Position numbers and translations under genes: made by a program. The notes below the pieces were generated by a model. It saw nothing but the letters and a program-made list of their open reading frames with translations. It did no database searches and was not told the DNA's origin. Positions 24,101-32,571 of a stretch of DNA of 64,000 nucleotides are shown here, piece after piece (within the stretch, counting starts at the first letter, position 1; the number at the start of each line of letters is the position of its first letter). This DNA comes from Heliopora coerulea (taxonomy: Eukaryota > Cnidaria > Anthozoa > Scleralcyonacea > Helioporidae), in contig JASJOG010000010.1 of NCBI GenBank assembly GCA_030142905.1, forward strand, positions 2,989,501 to 3,053,500, written 5' to 3'.

Positions 24101-27100
24101 ATGGGATACTAGAGGATGAGATTTTGGAACACGTCCACACTCAATGGCGTTACGATTATGCATTTTCCACACCATCAGGTAGCAAGGCCTAGACTTTATT
24201 CTCATTAAAATAATCCAAAAAGTGCAGCCGATTTAAAACTGCACTCATTATGTTTTTCAATGCACTGGAGATATTGATGTCTGTTTGAAACCTCAGTGAA
24301 CAGTCTAAATACCAACCCATACCACCTTTTATCAGTTTATGCCAAAGTGATATAAAATTATGTGGAAAAACCTAACCTAATTTATATCTGCCAATTTTGT
24401 TTAATTCCTATCTTCATATGCATTAGACTCTTGTGGTGGTTTGTTAGACGTAAATAATAGCTTAAAGTAATCTTAATTCTTGCAGCAGTGGGAAAAACTT
24501 TTATCCAAGGAAATTTGTTTAAATCTTGGTCTTCAAAACGGAAATTTCTTTCTTTCTTATTTCCTTTGATTAAGCAAAATGAGCAACAAATACGAATTGA
24601 TGTATTGGTGTTCCTTTGCAGATAGATATGTTCGTTTGAAATTGTGGGAAGGGTTGCCGGATATGGAACCTCCAAGTGAAGTAAAAAACCTCTTAAAGCA
24701 AGTATTCCTTGAGCATCATGGAGAAGACCTGGTAGCTTGGCTTTGTTATCCTTCTAGAACGATGGTCAAAGGGGAGATAATGACACCATGCTCGAAATAT
24801 GACTGTAGACTCAAACTTAGAACAGGTAATGGATATACAGCCTCTGACTAGCCTTGCGTTATGAGAAAGAATACAAACGAAAAATTTTTACATAAACAGA
24901 TTCAGAATTTGGACGCTAAGCTGGTTAAAGAACTGTTGTGCGATCAGTTTCCAAAATCCCCTCAAATCTCAACATTGGCATTTGGTAAACGTGTTTTCAG
25001 GCTGACGACTTTTGTGTACTTCGAGTTTTAGGGGAGTTTATAAAATATAGAGTCTAAATTTACTAACTTTGCTTAATTCGCACTTTTACTTGCTATCTTT
25101 GTATGTTTACTTTGCATCTTTGAATGTTCATTTGAATAGAGTTAAACTCATACCATAACGGATATTCATGTAGGAAGACGGACTGCCCTTGAAGAAACAA
25201 GCATTGCCGAAGAGGAGGACAAAATACTGTCCGATTACCTTTCGAAGTGTACACTTGATCGTACAAACCACTGTTTAAATCTACCATCATCGTCTGACCT
25301 TCCTGAAGGGTTCCAATGTAATTTTTACCGAGCAGCTAAAGAAGAAATTTTCGCTTACGATGGAGAAGAAAACGAAAGGTTTACCATAATTGTCTTGGAT
25401 GAGGAAGGCTGGGATTCTGACTCATCAAAAAAGAGAGTTCAAAAACAGGTAATTAATGGCAGACTTCCCTATAACTTCCCTTTAAGCCTTTTTTCCGTAT
25501 TTTAAGTTGAGGAAATCGGATTTTCACCAGCGTTTGTTCAATTTATTCCACATGTTTAGTTCAAGGACTCTTCCAAAGGTTCTTAAAATCGTCCCACACC
25601 CCAGTCGCCACCACTCCCTTTCATTGAAATACTGAATTCGAAAAACAGTGTCAAAAGCAAAAATAATGAACGTAAAATCATTAACATATTTTACTACGGG
25701 ACATAGACTATGCTAATCAAAATAACTAACCAGGAACACCCAATCTTTCTTGAACTGCATTCAATAAGCTGACATTGGTGATATGACATGCTGTGCATGG
25801 AAGTTTGTCAAATGTCGTGAAGCTCCAAAACATGTATTTGAGCTGGCTCTGTGGAGGTGATCCGCCCAAAAGCAAATCTAAAAATAAGTTTTCAATGGAT
25901 ACATGTGCCTAATGCTAGGGTGTCTTGATGTCGAACCAGTGTTTACGTACCTAATATGGAGGCATGGAAACTTAGAACGTTTGAACATGTCTACCAATAA
26001 ATTGTGGTATTTTTATCAGTTATAGTACTTTAAGTTTTCACATCTACCATAAATGGTTTCACAGCAGAGATTCGCGTTTGGTGTGTGAAATAGTGGAAAA
26101 GCATTAAACAACTTGAAAGAAAAACGTCTTAAATTAAATCGAGACAAATTTACAGCACACAGAAGTGCACAGTCCTTATAAGGATTGTAAAACCTGTTTA
26201 TGACTTTTAACAATGGTGAATTGTTCTTAGAATGTCCCTGACTTAAAATATTTCGATCTGACATTATAATCAATGTTAATTTCTTTATCATTAAATCTCT
26301 CAACGCGCAACTCGCAAATTATTATTATCATCACCCACACTCGTTAAACAATCTCATATACATAACTATAACACCAGTGTTGCTCCAATTACCTATTCTA
26401 AAACTAAAAACTGCAAAGAACGTCAATTGAAGACTATCAATCCGGCTCGGGTTTTGATAGCTTTTATGGTTAACGGTAAAAACATTAAACCGAAGAATCA
26501 GTGGATTATTCCCATAATATTCGTTTTCAGATTTTAAGAAATCGTGGTATATAGCTTGAAGCTCCACTAACACACCACTGTAAGGACGATTTTGTTCAAT
26601 GTAGTTAATTACGTTTCTTAAATCCTTAACACTGTATGTCAATTTATTATGAAAAAAAGTTGCAATGAACGAAGTTTATGTTTAAACACTTGAAATTAGC
26701 AGTCTGAAAACATTTTTAATGGTAACCAGTATTTGGTATCATATCTATCCAGAACTTGTCAAGTCACTAGTGTATAACTGGAAACTGAGTATTAGCTACT
26801 TACCAATAATAAAATAGGAGAATAAATCGGAAGTCAAGAATATAAGCATGTAAATGAGTGTATAATTTGTCATACAACAGGGCTGCTAAACGTGTGACTG
26901 TGAATATATTGATTAATTAAGTTCATAATCTTGGGTTAATCGCTTCGTTTGTCGGAGGTGACTATTTGGTATATGAATGATGTGACTTTATCATCTAAAT
27001 GAACACCAAATGGGGGAAGGCATTTTCCAACTACCATGACATGGCTATCTGGTGAAATTCTTTCCTGGTACTCCACTATGTTAAACCAATCGAAGCTTTT

Positions 27101-29185
27101 TCCTAAAGGACTGGCATTGCTCATCAAGAACTCTTTCAAAAATTTACTACCATGATTGTCAAAATTTGTAGCACATGTTTGTGTCACAGGATCATTCTCA
27201 ATGAGTCTACACTTTTCTACCCAACTTAATTCTTCTACTTCGTGATGTATAATCTGAATGATCAAGACGTTGCCCTAGTATTTTAAGAAGATGATTCCAT
27301 TTCGTTTAATCTAAGTTTCCCCACATAATTCTTCTACTTCATCATGCATAATCTGTATGATCAACAAGTTGCCCTAGTATTTTAAGAAGATGATTCTATA
27401 CAGGGAAGGAGCAGAGGAGGCATTTACCCCTACTTTAAGTCCAGGCCTGGTCTGTCCGTACATCCACGACATTTGTCGGTATAGTAAGCTTTTCTGTCGC
27501 GGATTCAGTTTCCGTTCGTAATACCAGAATGAAAAGTCATAGTAGAAATTCTGGCCTTTAAACTTAAGTGTATGAATAGCGTACAATGCTGTTTCTGCCG
27601 ACGAACATCATGTGGTTCGTGGGTACCAAGAGATTTGGTCGGTCCAAAGGAAAAAGTTTTGGTGGCAGTGATAGCTGAACTAATAGACGATATTCTGGAA
27701 TGTGTCCAAACCTCATGTGATGTGGTGCACATTTTCGTTTAATCAGTCGTTTTCGAAATTTGATCAGTCAGAGTTAGCTATGTAAAAACTGTTCATTCTT
27801 TCATCCAATTTCGCCGACAGTTTTACTTTTACTATGGCGGAAATGCTCTGGTTGCTTTTTCCTTATTACTTCTATCGGTACATTAAATGTCTCGTCGCTA
27901 CATTTATCTCAAATTTCTTCAGTACCCCTCCCCACTTTCAAATTCCTGGCTACGCGACTGAGATCAAATGAGGTGAAAGTTACACAAAAGGTCACGTGGA
28001 AGCTTAACGATATCACGGATGATATGTGGACGTTCAACAGTATGAGGGTTTGAAGTTGACGAACATCCACATATCGCAAGTGGTATCACCAAGGTCCCAC
28101 ACTCAGTTTGTGACATTAACCTGATTTTAGGTATAGATGCGTTTATTTAACACCACAATAGTCGATCAGAAATTCCACTCATTCTATTATAACAAACTAC
28201 ATAAATAATGAGTCATGTTTGTCGGTTTTCTGGGTCATGGGTTTGTTTTGATGGAAACGAAGCATTACGATCACATTTTTAGTCGATTTTTACATAGTGC
28301 CCCTTTGACTGCAGTTTCAACGATAAACAGAGCACGAACTAACGATTCGATCTGAGCCAAGCCCTTGCTACAGTTAATAGTACAGTTAAAGTAAAAAGCC
28401 CGCTAACTGTTGGGTAAAATATGTGAGAACAGGGGTGGCGTCAGAGGGACGGCACTGGGGCTAAAGACCCCTATCGGTGAACCTCAGTCCACTTGTAGAA
28501 GAAGAAATTCACAATTTGTCTGGAATTTTTACTGATGATAACACAACTATATATTGGACAAACTATGAGTACTTGTGAAATAATCAGAAAGGTTTGAGTA
28601 CTGCCGAAATGTGAGAGTAGTTATCTAACGTTTCGAGCGAAGGGCCTTCGTCAGAGAGAAAGGCCTTCGCTCGAAACGTTAGATAACTACTCTCACATTT
28701 TGGCAGTACTCAAAGCTTTCTGATTATTTCACTTCGATTTCCACACTGCCTAAGCAGCACTCCATTTTTATTTTATGAGTACTTGTTATTGATTTAGCCA
28801 AGAAAGATAATTGACTCTTTAGTCAGTTGTTGAGATTATTCTGGCGAAGAATAACATGTTTTCTACTTTAAAATAAGTACATTATAAAGAGGGCGTTGTC
28901 CTGGCGCCAACCCTGTTTGAGAACGCTGCATGATTAAATTTTATCCAAGCTTTTGTCTTGTTAACAGGGGCAGCGCAAGTTTGACTTCTATTCAAATATG
29001 CTTCAGGAATAATTCTAACATTATTAACAATTTCAGATTTTTCTCTTTAGTTCGGAATCAGAGTGGTTTTGGATTCTTGGTCAGATGCTTTACTTTCTGG
29101 TCAATGGGAACCTGAAGAAATAGTAAGCAAGTTGCCAAATTTTATGGAATTTCTCCAGGATTTTCAAGGCATGCTGTTTGATTAA
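12267..29185 (+). CDS. Multi-KH RNA-binding protein gene (about 10 exons found, 5' end missing)
   Basis: Coding exons, each flanked by AG and GT: 12267-12365, 15650-15859, 17037-17246, 19805-19987, 20359-20506, 23927-24178, 24622-24825, 24900-24984, 25174-25448 and 29051-29185 (TAA at 29183-29185). The first four exons are phase 0; the later junctions are phase 1 up to the exon at 25174, and every junction agrees except around 24900. About 600 residues are covered: half a KH, two complete type I KH domains, then about 420 residues of a C-terminal region I do not recognise, rich in W, D and E. KH domains bind single-stranded RNA or DNA, so an RNA-binding role is expected. Introns of 0.07-3.6 kb are loaded with repeats. 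The start codon and N-terminal exons were not found. Confidence 0.8.
12656..12794. repeat. TA microsatellites in KH-gene intron
   Basis: Two TA runs (about 12666-12681 and 12731-12794), the second interrupted once by CATATATA. Confidence 0.9.
13314..14058. mobile_element. TA-flanked MITE with internal repeats and a small ORF
   Basis: Termini CTCTCGAGTCCCGAATAAT and its inverse, flanked by TA (13312-13313 and 14059-14060), the signature of Tc1/mariner-type insertion. The subterminal part contains repeated AATAAACATATAGAGTGG motifs at about 13345, 13400 and 13435, with a related one near 13970. A 63-aa plus-strand frame (13532-13723: [15 protein letters not shown]...HREQQQ) looks protein-like but is unrecognised. 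745 bp, located in an intron of the KH gene. Confidence 0.75.
14061..15649. other. Intron sequence, nothing recognised
   Basis: Non-coding intron DNA. A 101-aa plus-strand frame at 14686-14991 and a 115-aa minus-strand frame at 14890-15237 overlap here, neither with a family motif. Confidence 0.35.
15650..15859 (+). CDS. KH gene exon: complete KH domain (GKNG)
   Basis: 210 bp, phase 0, acceptor ATCAAATAG, donor GTAAGT. The domain starts [19 protein letters not shown], with the nucleic-acid-binding GXXG loop as GKNG, then [24 protein letters not shown] and a final helix [10 protein letters not shown]. All elements of a type I KH fold are present, and the exon encodes exactly one domain. Confidence 0.9.
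15860..17036. other. Intron sequence, nothing recognised
   Basis: Intron between the two complete KH exons; no repeat boundary or coding signal seen. Confidence 0.4.
17037..17246 (+). CDS. KH gene exon: complete KH domain (GKEG)
   Basis: 210 bp, the same length and phase as the previous exon, acceptor CTTACAG, donor GTAAGT. It reads [20 protein letters not shown] with a GKEG loop, then [23 protein letters not shown] and a final helix NRASALI. Identical exon size and structure suggest the two domains arose by exon duplication. Confidence 0.9.
17394..17530. repeat. Foldback (inverted repeat) in KH-gene intron
   Basis: The left arm ACAAAACATAATCCGATAG... CTTGTAAATAACTCAAG pairs with the right arm CTTGAGTTATTTACAAG... 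CAGATTATGTTTTGT. Arms are about 60 bp with a short loop near 17460, so the transcript could form a hairpin. Confidence 0.75.
17531..18603. other. Intron sequence, nothing recognised
   Basis: No coding exon or element termini seen; the minus-strand frames at 17844-18050 and 18102-18347 carry no motif. Confidence 0.35.
18604..18766. repeat. Degenerate 10-bp CATATATCAT minisatellite
   Basis: Roughly sixteen imperfect copies of a CATATATCAT-like unit with variants such as CATACATCAT and CACATATCAC. Its apparent HIS/YHTSY protein frames are artefacts. Confidence 0.85.
19660..19790 (+). mobile_element. Penelope-type 3' end fragment
   Basis: CTCTGACGAAGGGCCATAGC then TTGAAACATTAGA, followed by ACTGCCTACGCAGCATCCCA. 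The same two blocks occur at 28630-28765 (CTGACGAAGGCCCTTCG-like stem, then GAAACGTTAG; ACTGCCTAAGCAGCACTCCA), so both are copies of one repeat end. Confidence 0.55.
19805..19987 (+). CDS. KH gene exon, linker after the KH domains
   Basis: 183 bp, phase 0, acceptor ATTCTTTAG, donor GTACGT. It encodes [30 protein letters not shown] and [15 protein letters not shown]. No KH loop; this begins the unrecognised C-terminal region. A Penelope-end-like sequence (19660-19790) lies directly before the acceptor. Confidence 0.75.
20150..20325. repeat. TACGTAGACA and TA microsatellites
   Basis: A degenerate ACATATACGTAGAC tract grades into TATACA and a pure TA run at about 20262-20290, all within an intron. 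Confidence 0.9.
20359..20506 (+). CDS. KH gene exon, C-terminal region
   Basis: 148 bp, acceptor TTTTTCAG, donor GTACAC. It encodes [18 protein letters not shown], a charged segment, then [14 protein letters not shown]. It ends one base into a codon that is completed by the exon at 23927 (GCG, Ala). The spliced reading beyond the donor quickly becomes non-coding. Confidence 0.75.
21064..21200. repeat. TA then TATG microsatellite
   Basis: A long TA run (about 21080-21122) followed by TATG repeats to about 21200, immediately left of the tRNA-like foldback. Confidence 0.9.
21252..21662. mobile_element. tRNA-like foldback element (~200-bp arms)
   Basis: Left arm 21252-21449 and right arm 21464-21662 are near-exact inverse copies around a 14-nt loop. 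Each arm contains a tRNA-like body: CCTATAGTCTAGTGGTAAAA (A-box-like) and GGGTTTGATTCC (B-box-like), best read on the plus strand of the right arm. Arm ends ATGATGAAAA are flanked on both sides by TA-rich repeat. It lies in the 3.4-kb intron before the exon at 23927. Confidence 0.8.
21663..21776. repeat. AT-rich simple sequence
   Basis: Degenerate TATAATATAAT repeats right of the foldback, ending in a TA run. Confidence 0.8.
21777..23926. other. Intron sequence, nothing recognised
   Basis: No exon signal or element termini found; an 82-aa plus-strand frame at 22231-22479 has no motif. Confidence 0.35.
23927..24178 (+). CDS. KH gene exon, acidic then aromatic C-terminal region
   Basis: 252 bp, acceptor TTTGACAG, donor GTAGCA, phase 1 at both ends. 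It encodes [15 protein letters not shown], an acidic stretch [25 protein letters not shown] and [11 protein letters not shown]. The intron before it (20507-23926) contains TA repeats and the tRNA-like foldback. Confidence 0.8.
24622..24825 (+). CDS. KH gene exon, C-terminal region
   Basis: 204 bp, acceptor TTTGCAG, donor GTAATG, phase 1. It encodes [56 protein letters not shown]. Alternating strands and helices suggest a folded domain shared with the neighbouring exons. The next exon begins only 75 bp after its end. Confidence 0.8.
24900..24984 (+). CDS. KH gene exon with apparent 1-nt insertion
   Basis: Acceptor CATAAACAG, donor GTAAAC, 85 bp. A phase-1 exon between two phase-1 junctions should be a multiple of three; 85 is one too many. 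Read from the upstream phase it gives DSEFGR then TAA. From about 24911 a different frame reads [19 protein letters not shown] then STLAFG, which joins in phase to the next exon (GRRTALEE). Removing one T within GAATTTGG would make it continuous. Either a genomic or assembly indel or a skipped exon; skipping also keeps the frame. Confidence 0.6.
25174..25448 (+). CDS. KH gene exon, C-terminal region
   Basis: 275 bp, acceptor TTCATGTAG, donor GTAATT, phase 1 in and phase 0 out. It encodes [55 protein letters not shown] and [19 protein letters not shown] Helitron fragment and Penelope-derived foldback occupy the following 3.6-kb intron. Confidence 0.8.
25449..26935. other. Intron sequence with an unrecognised minus-strand frame
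   Basis: A 103-aa minus-strand frame at 26331-26642 ([17 protein letters not shown]) is protein-like and lies downstream, in minus-strand order, of the Helitron fragment. It may be part of the same relic, but I cannot confirm that. Confidence 0.35.
26936..27265 (-). pseudogene. Helitron replication-initiator domain fragment
   Basis: 110-aa minus-strand frame: [18 protein letters not shown], then [20 protein letters not shown] and [10 protein letters not shown]. This matches the Helitron-like Rep region, where DPVTCARYF precedes a 'VEFQQRGSPHIH' motif; here the first histidine of HxH is replaced by aspartate (PDSH). The helicase and the rest of the Rep are missing. Located in the last intron of the KH gene, in antisense. 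Confidence 0.6.
27266..28573. other. Intron sequence, nothing certain
   Basis: A direct repeat of TTAATTCTTCTACTTCGTGAT-type sequence occurs at about 27225 and 27327, each followed by TTGCCCTAGTATTTTAAGAA. Two overlapping minus-strand frames (27374-27732) are not recognised. Confidence 0.4.
28574..28732. mobile_element. Penelope-end foldback
   Basis: Nearly perfect inverted repeat: GTGAAATAATCAGAAAG... GTTATCTAACGTTTCGAGCG on the left, and the inverse on the right ending CTTTCTGATTATTTCAC. The arms are about 72-75 bp. The centre carries the CTGACGAAGG...CTCGAAACGTTAGA motif in both orientations. Flanking ACTGCCTAAGCAGCACTCCA matches the copy at 19740. Confidence 0.75.
29051..29185 (+). CDS. 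KH gene terminal exon
   Basis: Acceptor TTCTCTTTAG, phase 0. It encodes [20 protein letters not shown], then [20 protein letters not shown] and a TAA at 29183-29185. A GTAAGC at 29123 could be a donor, but the frame stays protein-like through it, so I read it as exon. No clear AATAAA signal was noticed just downstream. Confidence 0.75.
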   Translation, partial: FGIRVVLDSWSDALLSGQWEPEEIVSKLPNFMEFLQDFQGMLFD

Positions 29186-30342
29186 TCATATTCATTGAGT
29201 GGGCTTCCCAAGTGATCTGGCGTGGTAGCCGCAAACAATGTGCTTAAGACAAGACCTTCAAGACACGACGGGACGCTTTATATACGATCCAACTGTCGCC
29301 ACATTTTATTTCGTGAGCTATCAAAAAATGAAAGATAGTACCCAATCACAAACATTCAACCCTAATTAACCATTAAAAATATGACATTTGGCGCAAAAAT
29401 ACTGATAGTTTAGTGGAGGACAATCGTGCATGCGGTCAGTACAGGTAAATTAAGCCGGAAAGAGGAATCCGGCACTACAAAAATTCTTCATCAATATTTT
29501 TCTGTTGACGAGGTCTATACGTTAATACAACATGCGTATCAATTCAAAGTAAAAAAGACAATTATATGAAAGCCAAGACTGAAATAAATGTTTGTTTATT
29601 CGAATACGAAATAAGTTAAATAAGGACAAACCAATGAAAGTAAAAAGTAGAAAAAGAAGGAAGATATCGCATGAGTGTTCAGTCTTTAACAAATCAAGAA
29701 TTATAGGCAACAAATCAGAATGCACCTTTCTTCGAGGGTAAGGTTTCTGCAATCTTAAAATGGTCTCTAATTTTAGTTAAAAAAGCCTTTCCGTAAATAA
29801 CAGCAAATAGAGTCAGACCACGCGACTAGCGTTTGTCCATTGAGGCTGAAAGAGTAATTGTGCTTTAATCAACAATTCTTGATATTGTGCGCAAGCCCGA
29901 ATCCAATAATTGTTTTACTTTACATTCAAAACAGCGATAGATGCAAGAAAATTTTTGTTTCAAAAAATAACAATTTTGTTTCAAAAAAGAATATGAAAAA
30001 ATCCTTTGCTTCAAACCCAAACTGGTCCGAGCACATTAAGCTCGAGAATATGAGCTCAATTGGATGAATTGTTCTTGAGATATATTTTCTTAAAGGCAAA
30101 ACTTGTACGAAACGCGAAAATTGAGCTCAAAGTTTTGGTTAATGGTACAAGTTGATTTTTAAACATCTTAAGTAACAGATAATGTTAACGCGGAAGCTAA
30201 TGGTTACAGCTTCGTGCGAGTGATATGGGCATAACTCTTCCATGGGCGGAGGGGCAGGTTGAGTCAGCGGTATAACAGCGGTTTTGCAAGGAAGAGTTCG
30301 TCCAAATGTATTCGGCTACTCCAGGATAAGATCAGTGATCAT
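29186..30342. other. Intergenic, nothing recognised
   Basis: Downstream of the KH gene stop; should include its 3' UTR. No terminal repeats or strong frames seen. Confidence 0.4.
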
Positions 30343-30670
30343 GGTACATTTTCATTTGTACGGATACGGGTACAGGTGCAGCAAAAATCGCGGTAACTTA
30401 AATATAAGCTAAGAGTGTTTCCATATATATGTATGCGGACAGGGATGCAGACACGACATGCACACACGATTTTAAGAATCGGATCACGTAGCGATCCTGC
30501 AATTGCCGTATACGGATTCGTATGCGGTGGCAAACAAATTCTCTTTAAAAGACGAAAAAGTCGCAATGGAAACTGCGTAAGTGGAAACAAAACAAACGCG
30601 TGCGTAATCAGCACACAGATTCATATCATGATCGTATCCGTAGCCACGTCCGTACAAATGAAAGTGTACC
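30343..30670. mobile_element. MITE-like inverted repeat, GGTAC termini
   Basis: The left end GGTACATTTTCATTTGTACGG is the inverse of the right end CCGTACAAATGAAAGTGTACC, with one mismatch in 21 positions; similarity continues inward with GATACG blocks. 328 bp. No convincing target duplication was found, so it could also be a simple foldback. Confidence 0.6.
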
Positions 30671-31648
30671 TGTACACAGACTGACATAGTGCAGCCAAAC
30701 GTCACAATGAATTCGCGAACCTGACTTGGGCAACCCAAGGGCTTTCTGTTATGCTACGTTTCGGTAAGGCTTTTTTCCTTTGAACTTAGCCATGTAGCTG
30801 AGATGACTTCAAGAACAAGATTTAAAATAAAAATGGATTTCCTGTGAAAAGTCGAAACAGACTATTTAAAAGTAATCAAATAATGAATAAATTTGTAGTC
30901 GATATTCAAAGAAACATCCATCAAGTAAGCATACAGACAATGATTTGCCTTGGGTTGCACATTTAAAGGAAAAAAGATGCACATAAAATTGTAAACATGG
31001 AGACAATGGCGAGGAATTTCCACATTGTTTGGCAACTCAAGGAGGGTTTATCTTTGGATCTGTCGCAGTCCAATTCTGCAACACTTTGTGCTACAAAAAC
31101 AATCTCGCGAGCTTAATTCTCTTTTATTACCAAATTGTTCCCTCAAAATGTGCAAATGTTGAGAAAGGATTATAGTACAGTACAACAGCAAGAGGATGTC
31201 AGATGGGTCAATCACCAAGGGAGAACATGCATTTGGTATTTGCCTTAAATATTAAACATTTGAAGTCCCTTAATTATTTGACATCGAATAAAATATTCCA
31301 TTGGTCTGCTTGAGGGTAAGCCATAATTAGGATCATTGAGAATCACCAGGGAGGTGCTGGGACAATTTATGTCTTAAGGATGGCCAAAACACCTGGTAAA
31401 AATTCTGAGTTAATGCCAACATTTTTGAACAATAGATTAACACAGTCACATTGGCTTCAAAGATCAATCAATTAGTTATTTTTATTACATGGTCAATAAC
31501 AAACCAAGCAAATGATGTTGCAAAAAGATGGCTTATGATGTCACAATGAGGGTTTTGTTTGGTTTTTAGAGATCAGGCCATTTTTAGTGATAAACACTGT
31601 GGGTCTTACCATTAATAGAGTCTTGGTGGTGACCAATTAAAATGCTCA
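30671..31648. other. Intergenic, nothing recognised
   Basis: No coding signal or repeat boundaries seen. Confidence 0.4.
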
Positions 31649-31858
31649 GACGATGTGATAAAAATAATGGTCATGGCTAGAAGATATACCTGAAAAGGAG
31701 GATTAAGATTAGGATCAGGATTAGGTTTGGGGTTAGGATTAGGGTCAGTTGTAACCCTAGCCTAAGTCTTAACCCTGACCTTAACCCTAAACCTAATCCA
31801 GACCCAAATCCTGCCCCTCCTCAGGTATACCTTGTAGCCACGATAATGATAAAATGTG
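31649..31858. mobile_element. Foldback/MITE with telomere-like inner repeats
   Basis: Arms TGGCTAGAAGATATACCTGA (left) and the inverse of TCAGGTATACCTTGTAGCCA (right) enclose degenerate GGATTA/TTAGGG-like repeats up to GGGTCAG on the left and CCCTAACC-like repeats on the right, around a TTGT centre near 31749. The whole unit can fold on itself. Confidence 0.7.
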
Positions 31859-32370
31859 CAAAGACTTTAAGTATGTATTTGGATTTCTATATTACAGTGC
31901 ACATTCAGTACAGTACCCTCTGAGCATTACAGCACCAAATACATGTAAGTCTTCTAAATATATCAGAGGATCGCTTTTCAGACTCTCAATGAAAACAAAA
32001 AACGACATCTCTCAATATTGAAAGGGATTTATTGACATTTTTTCCAAAATTCAGGGACTGGGGAGATATCTTTCAAGTTTCAAGAGATTCGTTGAAAATA
32101 AGTTGAAATTAAATAAATAGATCATCATTTGTTGTTTTTGTGGGGGGGGGGGGGGGGAGGGGGAGATCGAGTTCCCATACATATCCCATTCCTGGTATTG
32201 GGTTTTATTGTGATAATTAACAAAGCCAAAACCGTTGGGAAAAAATACCAGGAACGCAAGGTGAAAAATTGTTAAGGGTTTTGTTTTAAGGAGGGCAAAG
32301 TTCGAATCCTTGAAGAAATCACTTACGTTATCCCGCCATTATAAAATAGTCAGGCAACACCTTCGCAGCG
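31859..32370. other. Intergenic with poly-G tract
   Basis: A G homopolymer of about 18 occurs at 32143-32160; otherwise nothing recognised. Confidence 0.5.
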
Positions 32371-32571
32371 ATGTTCTTCGCAATCGCTATACTGCTCAAA
32401 ATAATGACATTAAAGGACTGCAAAGGTACTTTGAAATTTGCAATTTTACCCAGACGAGCTTTCCTTTGCGAAACCGCTGATACACTGCTCACTCAACCTC
32501 CCTCTCCGCCCGTGGAAGAGTTATACCCTAGTGATATACCGCACGGTTTCAAGCACATAATAAGAAAGTAA
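32371..32571 (+). CDS. Possible exon or ORF cut by a family X transposon
   Basis: The 66-aa frame includes GTLKFAILPRRAFLCETA, TLLTQPPSPPVEELYPSD and IPHGFK, then HIIRK and TAA. The last five residues and the stop are supplied by the family X terminal repeat (element starts at 32554). Without the insertion, the frame continues past the target duplication (33721) into ECHSRETLQW before a stop. The PP-rich, motif-like content looks genic, but I do not recognise it and no clear splice acceptor precedes it. Confidence 0.35.
   Translation: MFFAIAILLKIMTLKDCKGTLKFAILPRRAFLCETADTLLTQPPSPPVEELYPSDIPHGFKHIIRK

Noticed and set aside
29123..29128. GTAAGC as splice donor ending the 29051 exon
   Set aside because: The frame continues protein-like ([16 protein letters not shown]) to a TAA at 29183-29185, so I read a terminal exon instead.
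32416..32571. Terminal exon of the KH gene
   Set aside because: An in-frame stop already closes that gene at 29185, and the AAG acceptor here is poor.
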